A stretch of DNA of 32,054 bases, taken from NCBI GenBank assembly GCA_051646105.1, contig JBOFCO010000172.1:1-32054 (forward strand), given 5' to 3'. The stretch is from JBOFCO01 sp051646105 (GTDB lineage Bacteria > Pseudomonadota > Alphaproteobacteria > Rhodobacterales > Rhodobacteraceae). The position numbers and the translations under genes were made by a program. Positions 8,230 through 17,621 of this stretch are shown here, piece by piece (the first letter of the stretch is position 1; every line of letters starts with the position of its first letter). The notes under the pieces were generated by a model, which saw only the letters and a program-made list of their open reading frames with translations, was not told where the DNA came from and ran no database searches.

Positions 8230-8841
8230 TCACTCACCGGGCGTTTCTGCATCCTCGATGGCATAGGTGCTGAACAGCCGCCCCTGCGCCATGAAAAACA
8301 GAAAAGTTGCCAGCATCAGGCCAAAGGTCTTGAACGTCACCCAGGTATCGGTCGACTGGGTGCGCCAGATGGCCTCATTGGCGATGGCCAGAATGATGAA
8401 AAAGCCCAGCACCCTGCGGGTCAGGATCATCCAGCCCTGCGGTTGCAGGGGCATGACTTCCTCCATCACATAGCGCAGGTAGGATTTGCCGCGCATCAGC
8501 CCAAAACCAAGGATCGCCGCGAAAAGTAGATAGATCAGCGTGGGCTTCATCTTGAAAAAGCGATCATCGTTCAGCCAGACGGAAAGCCCGCCCATGACCA
8601 CGACCAGCACCATGGTCGCGACCTGCATCCGGCTAAGCCGCCCGGTCAGCACCCAAAGCAGCGCGGTTGCGATCAGCATCAGCAGGATGAACGCTGCTGT
8701 TACCGCGATGAAGCCGGAATATTCCGTGCCGGCAAAGCTGAACGTCCTGTCCTTGACGCGGCCATAGGCGATAAAGAACGCCAGCACCGGGCCGAATTCC
8801 AGCACCATCTTCAGGATCGGATTGATCTTGCGCGGGGTCAT
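8230..8841 (-). CDS. yciB: Inner-membrane protein YciB (septation protein A family)
   Basis: 203-residue integral membrane protein of the YciB/IspZ family, linked to cell-envelope and septation functions in other bacteria. Recognisable stretches are VLEFGPVLAFFIAYG at the N-terminus, KMKPTLIYLLFA, QGWMILTRRVLGFFIILAIANEAIWR, and TWVTFKTFGLMLATFLFFMAQG near the end. About five hydrophobic segments can be seen, as expected. Start ATG 8841 (MTPRKINPI) is fixed by AGGAGG just upstream; an in-frame open stretch to 9030 is not part of the family. Confidence 0.95.
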   Translation of the reverse strand: MTPRKINPILKMVLEFGPVLAFFIAYGRVKDRTFSFAGTEYSGFIAVTAAFILLMLIATALLWVLTGRLSRMQVATMVLVVVMGGLSVWLNDDRFFKMKPTLIYLLFAAILGFGLMRGKSYLRYVMEEVMPLQPQGWMILTRRVLGFFIILAIANEAIWRTQSTDTWVTFKTFGLMLATFLFFMAQGRLFSTYAIEDAETPGE

Positions 8842-8968
8842 TGCGGCCTCCTGTTGCCGGATAGGACGTAACATCGTGGCGGGCAGGATCAAAGCCCCCA
8901 ACGGTGATGTGAAGGCAACCGCGCGTCCCCGCCGATGGCGAGGAGCCGGCATGCGCGCAACCAGTCTC

Positions 8969-9925
8969 TCACTCCGGGGGTGTGGGCGTATAGGTGATGT
9001 CGAAGCTGGCACCCTCAAGATAGCTGGCACCTTCGGCTACGGTTTTTGGCAGTCCAAAAACTGCAGCGCGGGACACGGCGGCTGACCCTATACCCGGATC
9101 GGCGGTCATCCGCAGCGTCAGCTTGCCGGCAGGATTAGGCATTTCGGAAAGCAGCACTTGCAACGCCTTGCGGCTGGCGAACGGCAACAGCGTCTCGGGG
9201 ACCTGATCCAGACTGTTGATTGCACCGGCGCGGTATTCCTCTACCAGCGCCTCGGGGGTTTTCTGACCGGATTCGACGGCATCGCCGCCATTAAGAAACA
9301 TATTGCCAAGCGGCATCAGCAGATAGGTTTCGAACAGGCCGTTGCTGACAATTTCGGCGTCAAGCGCGGTTACGGCCGCGCCACCGGCAGAAAGCAGGAT
9401 CGCATCACGGTTCGACAGGTCCATGCCTGTCACGGTTGCGGTCCATTTGACGGAATTGTCACCCCAGAAATCCAGGTCGAACTGGTCAATACGCATCGTC
9501 TTTGTGGCTTCATCCCAATGCGCGCGGACAATCATGTCAGTGGCCGAACGCGAATTCTGCGCCATCAGCAGATAGCTGAAGACGGGGTCGCCGGTATTTA
9601 TCGACATCTGAAACCCCTTGATGTCGAGCGAGATCGAGGTTGGCGGCAACCCTTCGGCAATCCTCTCCAGCCCGGTGCCCGCAAAGGTGATGGAGCGCAT
9701 CCTCAGATCCGGCCCGTATGCTTCCTCGCTTGCAAACTGCACGTCGCGCAGCAGGCAACCGTCCGCCGCTACTGACATACGACCGGGTTTTCTCAGCGGC
9801 ATGTCGGGCATCAGATCGGTCACGGACTTCCACACCGACTCGCAATCGGAAACGCTTTGCCGGGCTGCTGCGGGCAGCGCGGTCAATACGCAGGCGGCAA
9901 GGATGACCAGCGAAGTCTTGAACAT
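8969..9925 (-). CDS. Secreted protein of unknown function downstream of ftsY
   Basis: 318-residue protein with a clear signal peptide (MFKTSLVILAACVLTALPAAA), so probably periplasmic. The mature part has two cysteines near the N-terminus (SDCESVW and DGCLLRD), then alternating beta-rich stretches (SISLDIKGFQMSI, WTATVTGMDLS, KLTLRMTADPGIG). I recognise no domain or catalytic motif. The start is 9 bp after the ftsY stop, with AAGGAA 5-10 bases upstream, so it is probably co-transcribed with ftsY, although the functions need not be related. It ends with FDITYTPTPPE. Confidence 0.85.
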   Translation of the reverse strand: MFKTSLVILAACVLTALPAAARQSVSDCESVWKSVTDLMPDMPLRKPGRMSVAADGCLLRDVQFASEEAYGPDLRMRSITFAGTGLERIAEGLPPTSISLDIKGFQMSINTGDPVFSYLLMAQNSRSATDMIVRAHWDEATKTMRIDQFDLDFWGDNSVKWTATVTGMDLSNRDAILLSAGGAAVTALDAEIVSNGLFETYLLMPLGNMFLNGGDAVESGQKTPEALVEEYRAGAINSLDQVPETLLPFASRKALQVLLSEMPNPAGKLTLRMTADPGIGSAAVSRAAVFGLPKTVAEGASYLEGASFDITYTPTPPE

Positions 9926-9934
9926 GATGCTTCC

Positions 9935-11317
<1,383 letters not shown>

Positions 11318-11365
11318 GCACCGTGGCCCCGAGCAGCTTCTGGCCCTTACCTAGTCAACTTGTTC

Positions 11366-11396
11366 GGGCGATAAAAGCCCTGGCAGGCTATCGCCC
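11366..11396. repeat. Inverted repeat (hairpin) between esterase gene and ftsY
   Basis: GGGCGATA at 11366-11373 pairs with TATCGCCC at 11389-11396; with a 3-base bulge the stem extends inward to 11 bp (GGGCGATAGCC). It lies downstream of the esterase stop (11429) and upstream of ftsY (11317) on the minus strand. No proper T-run follows, so it may be a weak terminator, a processing site or a protein site. The word GGCTATCGC also recurs at 11427. Confidence 0.5.
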
Positions 11397-11428
11397 CGGG
11401 GCTGTCGGGCTACATCAGGAAAAATAGG

Positions 11429-12298
11429 CTATCGCAGGAAGAAGCGCAGTGCTTCGGCCATGGCATCGATGTCTTTCACAGCCACCTCGGGGACTTTCCG
11501 CGGGATCAGGCCGCGGCGGACTTTGGTGCCGGGTATGGCATGGCCACCGCCCGCCACCTCGAAATACCGCAGGGGCGCGGCGCAACCCGAATAATCATAC
11601 CGGGTCACTGTCACCCCATCATCCGCCGGGTTGATCCGGCTTTTCACCGGCGCACCGCAACCGTTGCGCCGCTGCCAGATCGCAAGGCTTTCCGCCGCCG
11701 AATAGGACAGGCCCAGCTTTGCATCACGCGCGTTCGATGGGTCGCTGCGCCCCGCATGGGGGTTCAGTTCATCCGCCGTACCATAGAAAAACACGGCCGG
11801 AACCGGCGTGGTCTTGTCCGCGCAGGGGGCGTTCAGCAGCACCTTCGTCGCCACAACCGCGATCCCGGCCAGGGCATCGGGACGGGAGCAGGCCATCTGC
11901 AACGCCATGCCGCCACCACTGGAATGGCCGATCAGATAGACGCGGGATGGATCGGCGATGCCTTGCGCGGTCAACCCGTCGATGATCGCCATCAGCCCGG
12001 CGACATCATCATGGTTGGTATGCTTTGCCTTGTGCGGCAGGCCGGTCAGCCGCCCGTCATTCCAGACGCGGTTCGGGGCAGAGGCATAGACGGCGACCAC
12101 GCCCGCCGCCTGTGCATGGCGGTTAAAGCCGGTCATCCGGCGCATGATTGCACCATTGCCGCCCGCACCATGCATCAGGATTACCAGCGGCGCGGGACCA
12201 TCGCCCCTGCGACCATCATAAAGTTCATAGTCCAGTGCCGCAGCCGAAAACGGATGTGCCAGCAACGCGGCAAGCGACAGGATAAGGGTCTTGAACAT
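11429..12298 (-). CDS. Secreted LpqC / polyhydroxybutyrate depolymerase-type esterase
   Basis: 289-residue exported alpha/beta hydrolase of the feruloyl esterase / PHB depolymerase (LpqC) group. Signal peptide at the N-terminus ends around SAAALDY. The oxyanion region is LVILMHGAGGNG, the nucleophile elbow GHSSGGGM has Ser126, the acid is likely in FFYGTADELN, and the histidine is in GGGHAIPG. Four cysteines in the mature part could form disulfides. Two in-frame ATG codons lie at 12301 and 12298; GGAG is 2 bases before the first and 5 before the second, so I prefer 12298. The true substrate cannot be told from sequence; many such proteins act on aryl or polyester bonds. It is divergent from the alkB-like gene, sharing a gap of about 100 bp. 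Confidence 0.9.
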   Translation of the reverse strand: MFKTLILSLAALLAHPFSAAALDYELYDGRRGDGPAPLVILMHGAGGNGAIMRRMTGFNRHAQAAGVVAVYASAPNRVWNDGRLTGLPHKAKHTNHDDVAGLMAIIDGLTAQGIADPSRVYLIGHSSGGGMALQMACSRPDALAGIAVVATKVLLNAPCADKTTPVPAVFFYGTADELNPHAGRSDPSNARDAKLGLSYSAAESLAIWQRRNGCGAPVKSRINPADDGVTVTRYDYSGCAAPLRYFEVAGGGHAIPGTKVRRGLIPRKVPEVAVKDIDAMAEALRFFLR

Positions 12299-12403
12299 CA
12301 TCTCTCCGTTCTGCCCCCATCATCCCAACGCGGCAGGGGCCGGGTTCCGTCGCGGTCTGCACGGAAACTGGCGGGGCAAACGGGCAAATGTTAGGCTGTG
12401 GCC

Positions 12404-13432
12404 ATGCGCCCGGACCTGAAAACCGCCCTGCCCTTTGCCATTGCCACGCTTTTGCCGGTGCCGGTCCTGTTTGTAGCGGCGCTTGCGGGTGGCGGGTGGA
12501 GCGTCTTGGCGGCCGCAGGAATGGCGCTGCTTGTGCCATTGCTCGACCGGTTGATCGCAAGCAACGCCGCTGCCGAAGGCACGGAGTTTCCTGCTGCAAC
12601 GGCCCTGTCGGTGACGCTGGGTATCCTGCATTTCCCGATGCTGGCGCTGGGCGTCGTCACGCTGGCAAAAGCGGCGGGCGTGATGCAGGCAGTCGCGATC
12701 TGGCTGGCCTTTGGTCTTTGGTTCGGACAGGTGTCGAACGCCAACGCGCACGAACTTATCCACCGTCCGCAGCGCGCCCTGCATCGGTTGGGGGCGGCGG
12801 TCTATATCTCTCTTTTATTCGGGCATCACACCTCTGCGCACCGGCTGGTGCACCACCGCCATGTCGCCACTGACGCTGATCCCAACAGCGCGCGGCTGCG
12901 CGAGGGGTTCTACCGCTTTGCCCTGCGTGCATGGGCCGGCTCATTCCGGGAGGGGCTGCTGGCCGAGTTGCAGCGGGACGGGCAGCGAAAGTCGGGCAGG
13001 CTTGGCAATCCCTATATCGCCTATGTCGGCGGCGCATTGCTCTGCCTTGTGCTGAGTGTCTGGTTGGCGGGGCTTGCAGGGGCGCTGGCCTATCTGGCGC
13101 TGGCCGGTCATGCGCAGATGCAATTGCTGCTTTCGGACTATGTGCAACACTACGGTCTGCAAAGACATGCCGGCCCCGCAGGGCCGGAACCTGTGGGCGA
13201 GCGTCATAGCTGGAATGCGGCCCCCCCGGTCAGCGGCTGGCAGATGCTGAACGCGCCCCGTCATTCCGCCCATCACGCCCGCCCCGCCTTGCCCTATCCC
13301 GCGCTGCACCTGCCTGCCGCGGTCGAAGCGCCGCGCCTGCCGCGCAGCCTGCCGGTGATGGCAACGCTGGCTTTGGTCCCTCCGCTCTGGCACCGGGTGA
13401 TGGATCACCGTGCTGCCCGCTGGCGCGCGTAA
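12404..13432 (+). CDS. AlkB-type alkane 1-monooxygenase / membrane di-iron hydroxylase
   Basis: 342-residue integral membrane protein of the alkane monooxygenase / fatty acid desaturase superfamily, which hydroxylates terminal carbons using a di-iron centre bound by histidines. The His boxes are all there: NAHELIHR, HRLVHHRHVATDADPNS, the DYVQHYGLQR signature and RHSWNAAPPVSGW, then RHSAHH. These match AlkB family order. About six hydrophobic segments precede or separate the boxes. ATG 12404 is preferred; an in-frame GTG lies two codons upstream. AlkB enzymes usually draw electrons from rubredoxin, and no rubredoxin or rubredoxin reductase gene is in this window, so the partner must be elsewhere. 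Actual substrate (alkane, fatty acyl or other) is unknown. Confidence 0.9.
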   Translation: MRPDLKTALPFAIATLLPVPVLFVAALAGGGWSVLAAAGMALLVPLLDRLIASNAAAEGTEFPAATALSVTLGILHFPMLALGVVTLAKAAGVMQAVAIWLAFGLWFGQVSNANAHELIHRPQRALHRLGAAVYISLLFGHHTSAHRLVHHRHVATDADPNSARLREGFYRFALRAWAGSFREGLLAELQRDGQRKSGRLGNPYIAYVGGALLCLVLSVWLAGLAGALAYLALAGHAQMQLLLSDYVQHYGLQRHAGPAGPEPVGERHSWNAAPPVSGWQMLNAPRHSAHHARPALPYPALHLPAAVEAPRLPRSLPVMATLALVPPLWHRVMDHRAARWRA

Positions 13433-13525
13433 CAGCCAATCGTCACTTCGTGATCGGGTGTGCACTGGCCAGCGGCGCGCAGCTCTGCCATCATCGCCGC
13501 ATTCGCAGCTATCCGAGTGCCCGCC

Positions 13526-13927
13526 GTGTTCCGCATCTTCCCCGCTCTGCTGGCCGCAGCCACTTTTGTAACCACGGCGAATGCCGAAACCCCGATGACC
13601 GCCGCCGAGTTCGATGCCTATGTGACAGGCAAGACGCTGACCTATTCCGCGGGCGGCGAACCCTATGGAATTGAACAGTATCTGCCCGGTCGACAGGTCA
13701 TGTGGGCTTTTGTCGGCGACGCCTGCATGCGCGGATCATGGTATGCGCGCGGTGAGCATATCTGTTTCGAATATGGCGGCGCAGTGGGTGAGCAGTGCTG
13801 GATTTTCACCAAGGGAGAAAGCGGTTTGACCGGGGTTTTCATGGGTGACGGCGCGGGCACGACACTGGTCGAGGTCGAAAAGAGCCCGCAACCGATGTCC
13901 TGTTTCGAGCCGCTTCTGGGTGTATGA
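13526..13927 (+). CDS. Small secreted four-cysteine protein, copy 1 of a tandem pair
   Basis: 133-residue protein if GTG 13526 is the start (signal peptide FRIFPALLAAATFVTTANA); an in-frame GTG at 13460 would give a longer, less typical leader. No ATG start or clear ribosome-binding site is present, so the exact start is uncertain. The mature part begins ETPMTAAEFDAYVTGKTLTY and holds EQYLPGRQVMW, RGSWYARG, ICFEYGG and QCWIF, ending FEPLLGV. Four cysteines lie at positions matched in the next gene, which suggests two disulfides in the periplasm. Function is unknown; I see no catalytic motif. Confidence 0.8.
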   Translation: MFRIFPALLAAATFVTTANAETPMTAAEFDAYVTGKTLTYSAGGEPYGIEQYLPGRQVMWAFVGDACMRGSWYARGEHICFEYGGAVGEQCWIFTKGESGLTGVFMGDGAGTTLVEVEKSPQPMSCFEPLLGV

Positions 13928-14004
13928 TCCGCTTGTCTCAATTGCACGGGGTGACTGGCGGCATCCGCGTGATCTGATTGGTGTTGCCGAAAAAGGGTTC
14001 CGTC

Positions 14005-14433
14005 GTGTTGCGTGTTCTGATTTTCCTTGGCTTCTGCATGTCGGGTTTCAACGGCGCAGCTTCTGCCCAGACCACGACAGAGAATTCGCCAAACGCCCCC
14101 GTAAGCGCGGCAGAATTCGAGGCCTATGCCACGGGTCATACCGTTACCTATACGTCCAACGGGATGGAATTCGGCACCGAGCAGTATCTGCCCGGACGGC
14201 AGGTCCTGTGGGTTGGCACGGACGGTGTATGCCAGCGCGGATCATGGTATCCGAAAGGCGGCGACATCTGTTTTGAGTATTCCGGCGATCCGGGCACCCA
14301 TTGCTGGGCCTTCAGCCGAAACGCTGGCAGCCTGACCGCCATCTATACCAGTGAAATCGGCGGTCCTGCCCTGACCGAGGCCGGACGCGACACTGCACCG
14401 CTCGATTGCAAGGGGCCGTTTCTGGGCGTCTAG
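14005..14433 (+). CDS. Small secreted four-cysteine protein, copy 2 of a tandem pair
   Basis: 142-residue paralog of the preceding gene. Start GTG 14005 (VLRVLIFLGFCMSGF) follows AAAAAGGG at about 7 bases; signal peptide ends near GAASA. The mature part shares SAAEFEAYATGHTVTY, EQYLPGRQVLW, RGSWYPKG, ICFEYSG and HCWAF with copy 1 and ends GPFLGV. The four mature cysteines match those of copy 1. The 77-bp gap between the two genes and the same direction suggest a duplication with joint or parallel expression. Function unknown. Confidence 0.85.
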   Translation: MLRVLIFLGFCMSGFNGAASAQTTTENSPNAPVSAAEFEAYATGHTVTYTSNGMEFGTEQYLPGRQVLWVGTDGVCQRGSWYPKGGDICFEYSGDPGTHCWAFSRNAGSLTAIYTSEIGGPALTEAGRDTAPLDCKGPFLGV

Positions 14434-14528
14434 AGGATTTCAGTATACCTTTGCATACCGCGCTTCCCAAGCCTGTGCTTTTCCGATATGCAGCAACGCA
14501 GCGAATCCATGCAGCACGAGGGGCCCAC

Positions 14529-15740
14529 ATGTCGAAGATCAAGGTAGCCAACCCCGTCGTCGAACTTGACGGCGACGAGATGACCCGGATCATCTGGGAT
14601 TTCATCAAGAAAAAGCTGATCCTGCCCTATCTCGACATCGACCTGAAATATTACGATCTGGGGATCGAGGAGCGTGACCGCACCAACGACCAGATCACCA
14701 TAGACTCGGCGGAAGCGATCAAGAAATACGGCGTGGGCGTGAAATGCGCCACCATTACCCCGGATGAGCAGCGGGTCGAGGAATTCGGCCTGAAGCAGAT
14801 GTGGAAAAGCCCGAACGGCACCATCCGCAACATCCTTGGCGGCGTGATCTTCCGCGAACCGATCATCTGCAAGAACGTGCCGCGTCTGGTGCCGCACTGG
14901 ACGAAGCCCATCGTCGTCGGTCGTCATGCCTTTGGCGACCAGTATCGCGCGACGGACTTCAGGTTCCCCGGCAAGGGCAAGCTGACGATGAAATTCGTCG
15001 GTGACGACGGCACGGTGATCGAGAAGGATGTCTATTCGGCCCCTTCGTCCGGCGTCTACATGGGGATGTACAACCTCGACGACAGCATCACCGACTTTGC
15101 CCGCGCATCGTTGAACTACGGCCTCGTGCGGAACGTGCCGGTGTATCTCTCGACCAAGAACACCATCCTCAAGGCCTATGATGGCCGCTTCAAGGATATC
15201 TTCCAGAAGATTTACGACGAGGAGTTCGCGGAGGAGTTCAAGAAGCGCGGCCTGACCTACGAACACCGTCTGATCGACGATATGGTGGCCTCGGCGCTGA
15301 AATGGTCGGGCGGCTATGTCTGGGCCTGCAAGAACTATGACGGCGACGTGCAATCCGATATCGTGGCACAGGGGTTCGGCTCGCTTGGCCTTATGACCTC
15401 TGTCCTGATGACTCCCGATGGCAAGATTGTCGAGGCGGAGGCGGCGCATGGCACCGTCACCCGCCACTACCGTCAGCACCAGAAGGGCGAGCAGACCTCG
15501 ACCAACTCGGTCGCATCGATCTACGCCTGGACGGGTGGTCTGAAGCACCGCGCCAAGCTGGACAGCAACGACGCGCTGATGAAATTCGCCACCACGCTGG
15601 AAAAGGTCACCGTCGATGCGGTTGAAGACGGTTTCATGACCAAGGACCTGGCCCTGCTGGTCGGGCCGGACCAGAAATGGCTGACCACGATGGGCTATCT
15701 GGAAAAGGTGGACGAGTATCTGAACAAGGCTCTGGCCTGA
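14529..15740 (+). CDS. icd: NADP-dependent isocitrate dehydrogenase
   Basis: TCA-cycle enzyme converting isocitrate to 2-oxoglutarate with NADP+. It has 403 residues and belongs to the homodimeric subfamily shared with eukaryotic mitochondrial and cytosolic enzymes. Marks: PVVELDGDEMTRIIW at the N-terminus, KCATITPDEQRVEEFGLK, WKSPNGTIRNILGG with substrate-binding Ser and Arg residues, YKATDF-like YRATDF, IDDMVASALKWSGGYVWACKNYDGDVQSD with metal-binding Asp residues, and EAEAAHGTVTRHYR for NADP. ATG 14529 (MSKIKVANP) is preceded by GAGGGG. A long in-frame upstream stretch to 14406 is not conserved sequence. A strong terminator follows. Confidence 0.98.
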   Translation: MSKIKVANPVVELDGDEMTRIIWDFIKKKLILPYLDIDLKYYDLGIEERDRTNDQITIDSAEAIKKYGVGVKCATITPDEQRVEEFGLKQMWKSPNGTIRNILGGVIFREPIICKNVPRLVPHWTKPIVVGRHAFGDQYRATDFRFPGKGKLTMKFVGDDGTVIEKDVYSAPSSGVYMGMYNLDDSITDFARASLNYGLVRNVPVYLSTKNTILKAYDGRFKDIFQKIYDEEFAEEFKKRGLTYEHRLIDDMVASALKWSGGYVWACKNYDGDVQSDIVAQGFGSLGLMTSVLMTPDGKIVEAEAAHGTVTRHYRQHQKGEQTSTNSVASIYAWTGGLKHRAKLDSNDALMKFATTLEKVTVDAVEDGFMTKDLALLVGPDQKWLTTMGYLEKVDEYLNKALA

Positions 15741-15806
15741 TCGCTTGCTGACCTGACCGGTTGCTGGCCTGACAAGCCACTCGCCACAGGGCCTGTGATC
15801 TGATAG

Positions 15807-15836
15807 AAAGGGCGCATTGATCTGCGCCCTTTTTTA
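15807..15836 (+). terminator. Rho-independent terminator after icd
   Basis: AAGGGCGCA, loop TTGATC, TGCGCCCTT, then TTTT. A perfect 9-bp GC-rich stem with a T-run, 66 bp after the icd stop and 15 bp before the next gene, so the SMR gene probably has its own promoter or relies on read-through. Confidence 0.9.
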
Positions 15837-15850
15837 CATCGGATAACATT

Positions 15851-16183
15851 ATGACACAGGCATTCAGCTATCTTGTGCTGACGGTATTGTTTGAAATCCT
15901 CGGCACGTCCTGCATCCAGGCCAGCCAGCAGTTTTCGCGGCCCCTGCCATCCATCGGCGTGGTGCTGGGCTACGGGATATCGTTCTGGTTCCTTTCGCTT
16001 GCCCTGAAAACGCTGCCTTTGGCGGTGGTTTATGCCACATGGTCGGGTATGGGCATCGTGCTGATCGCCGGTGTCGGCTGGCTGATCTTTGGCCAGAAGA
16101 TCGACATGGCGGCGGCGCTTGGGCTGGCGATGATTGCGGGCGGGATCGTGGTGCTGCATCTTTATGGCACGACAGCGGTCTGA
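15851..16183 (+). CDS. Small multidrug resistance (SMR) family transporter
   Basis: 110-residue inner-membrane protein with four hydrophobic helices, the EmrE/SugE architecture. The key membrane glutamate is Glu15 in VLFEILGTSCIQAS, and the YATWSGMGIVLI stretch in helix 3 contains the conserved Trp-Ser-Gly. Such proteins exchange protons for cationic compounds, or guanidinium in the Gdx branch. The exact subtype cannot be called with certainty; the Trp-Ser-Gly and the KTLPLAVVYA loop fit the multidrug (EmrE-like) side. The gene starts 15 bp after the icd terminator; stop is 21 bp from that of the convergent aminotransferase gene. Confidence 0.93.
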   Translation: MTQAFSYLVLTVLFEILGTSCIQASQQFSRPLPSIGVVLGYGISFWFLSLALKTLPLAVVYATWSGMGIVLIAGVGWLIFGQKIDMAAALGLAMIAGGIVVLHLYGTTAV

Positions 16184-16204
16184 AGCGGCCTCAATCCCTG
16201 CCGC

Positions 16205-17434
16205 TCAAAGCACCCGGTCGAGTGCGGCAATCAGGCGCGTGACCTCCTCTGCCGTGGTGTAATGCACCATGGACAGACGCAGCACCCCCTTGTTCAGATC
16301 GACCCCCATAGCGGTGAGCGGGCGGACGGCGTAGAAATCCCCTGCCCAGCAATTGATGCCATGACGGGCAAGTTCCGCCGAGACCGGCCCTGCCGATCGG
16401 TCAAGCGCCACAGCCACGGTCGGTGCGCGAAGGGCAGAATCGCGCGGCCCGATCAGGCGGAGGTCATTGCGTTGTGCAAGATAGTCGAGCAGCGGTTGGC
16501 AGATAACAACCTCATGTGCCCGGATCAGGTCATGCACCGCCCTGCCGCGCTTTCGCGCATCAGGTTCCAGCGCAAAATGCGCATCGTGCAGCGCGTCGAA
16601 ATAATCGGCGATCCCGGCACAGGCGGCGATCTGGGCATGGTCCGGCCCGGCAGGGGTGAAGCGTTTGTAAAGCGTATCGCCGTTGAAATGATGCCCCTGA
16701 TTGGCCAACCGTTCCCCCAGTGCCTTGCGGATCACCATGATGCCCTGATGCGGGCCGTAGGTCTTGTAGGCGGAGAACAGGTAGATGTCGGTGCCGAGTG
16801 CGGCCACATCAGGCAGGCCATGCGGCGCATAGGAAACTCCGTCGACGCAGGTCACCGCTCCGGCGGCATGGGCGATGGCCACGATTTCCGCCACCGGGTT
16901 GATCGCGGCCACGACGTTGGAGCAATGCGGAAAGACGACCAGCGCGACGCGGCCATCGGCCAGCAGCGCTTGCAGCCGGGCGGGATCCAGCAGCCCCGTT
17001 TCCGGATCGATCCGCCATTCGCGGATCTCGAAACCGTCCTCTGCCAGACGTCGCCAGACGCCGGAATTCGCCTCGTGGTCCTGATCAGTGACAACAATGG
17101 CGGTACCGGGGGCGCAACTGCGCCGGACAGCCTGCGCCAGAACATAGGTGTTCGCGCTGGTCGAGGGGCCGAAGCTGACCTCCTCCGCCGCCACGCCCAT
17201 CATCGCCGCCAGTCGCGCGCGGGCCTCGTCCATTTCCGCACCACCGGCCTGAGCGGCGGCATAGGGGGCGTAGGGTTGCACCTTGCGCTCGGTATAAAAC
17301 CGGGTCAGCCGGTCGATGACCTGCCGACAGGCATAAGAGCCGCCCGCGTTTTCAAAGAAAGCCTGATCGCGCAGACCCGGAACGGAAAAGGCCGGGAACT
17401 GGGCGCGGGCGAAAGAAAGGTCAAGTGCGGTCAT
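16205..17434 (-). CDS. Class V aminotransferase, cysteine desulfurase-like (VC1184 type)
   Basis: 409-residue PLP enzyme of the aminotransferase class V fold. N-terminal FFENAGGSYACRQVIDRL, the central DQDHEANSGVWRRLAEDG, CVDGVSYAPHGLPDV and FSAYKTYGPHQG with PLP-binding Lys224 place it in the cysteine desulfurase-like VC1184 subfamily (TIGR01976). The C-terminus has GINCWAGDFYAVRPLTAMG, where the Cys could play the role of the desulfurase cysteine. True desulfurase activity is not proven for this branch. ATG 17434 (MTALDLSF) is preceded by GAGGGG; an open stretch to 17491 is not conserved. No isc or suf genes are adjacent. Confidence 0.9.
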   Translation of the reverse strand: MTALDLSFARAQFPAFSVPGLRDQAFFENAGGSYACRQVIDRLTRFYTERKVQPYAPYAAAQAGGAEMDEARARLAAMMGVAAEEVSFGPSTSANTYVLAQAVRRSCAPGTAIVVTDQDHEANSGVWRRLAEDGFEIREWRIDPETGLLDPARLQALLADGRVALVVFPHCSNVVAAINPVAEIVAIAHAAGAVTCVDGVSYAPHGLPDVAALGTDIYLFSAYKTYGPHQGIMVIRKALGERLANQGHHFNGDTLYKRFTPAGPDHAQIAACAGIADYFDALHDAHFALEPDARKRGRAVHDLIRAHEVVICQPLLDYLAQRNDLRLIGPRDSALRAPTVAVALDRSAGPVSAELARHGINCWAGDFYAVRPLTAMGVDLNKGVLRLSMVHYTTAEEVTRLIAALDRVL

Positions 17435-17621
17435 GGGAACCCCTCGAGTTGCGTTAGCCGGGGTCCGGATTGCGGACGACGCTCCGCACACCGGACGATC
17501 CGGGGGCGGCAGGTCTTCCAGCCAGTCGTTGGGATTTTCGTCTTGTCCCGCAGACAGAACGCGGCGAATTGCGCCAGGTTCAGTATTTGAATAGCGCGGC
17601 CATGGGGCCGCGTAAAGCTTC

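Noticed and set aside
16262..17590. Long plus-strand open frame opposite the class V aminotransferase
   Set aside because: Antisense shadow without any motif; the minus-strand gene has the PLP lysine and family stretches.
17594..17613. GC-rich palindrome after acuI as a terminator
   Set aside because: The stem is good (CGCGGCC/GGCCGCG) but no T-run follows on the minus strand, so I did not call it a terminator.
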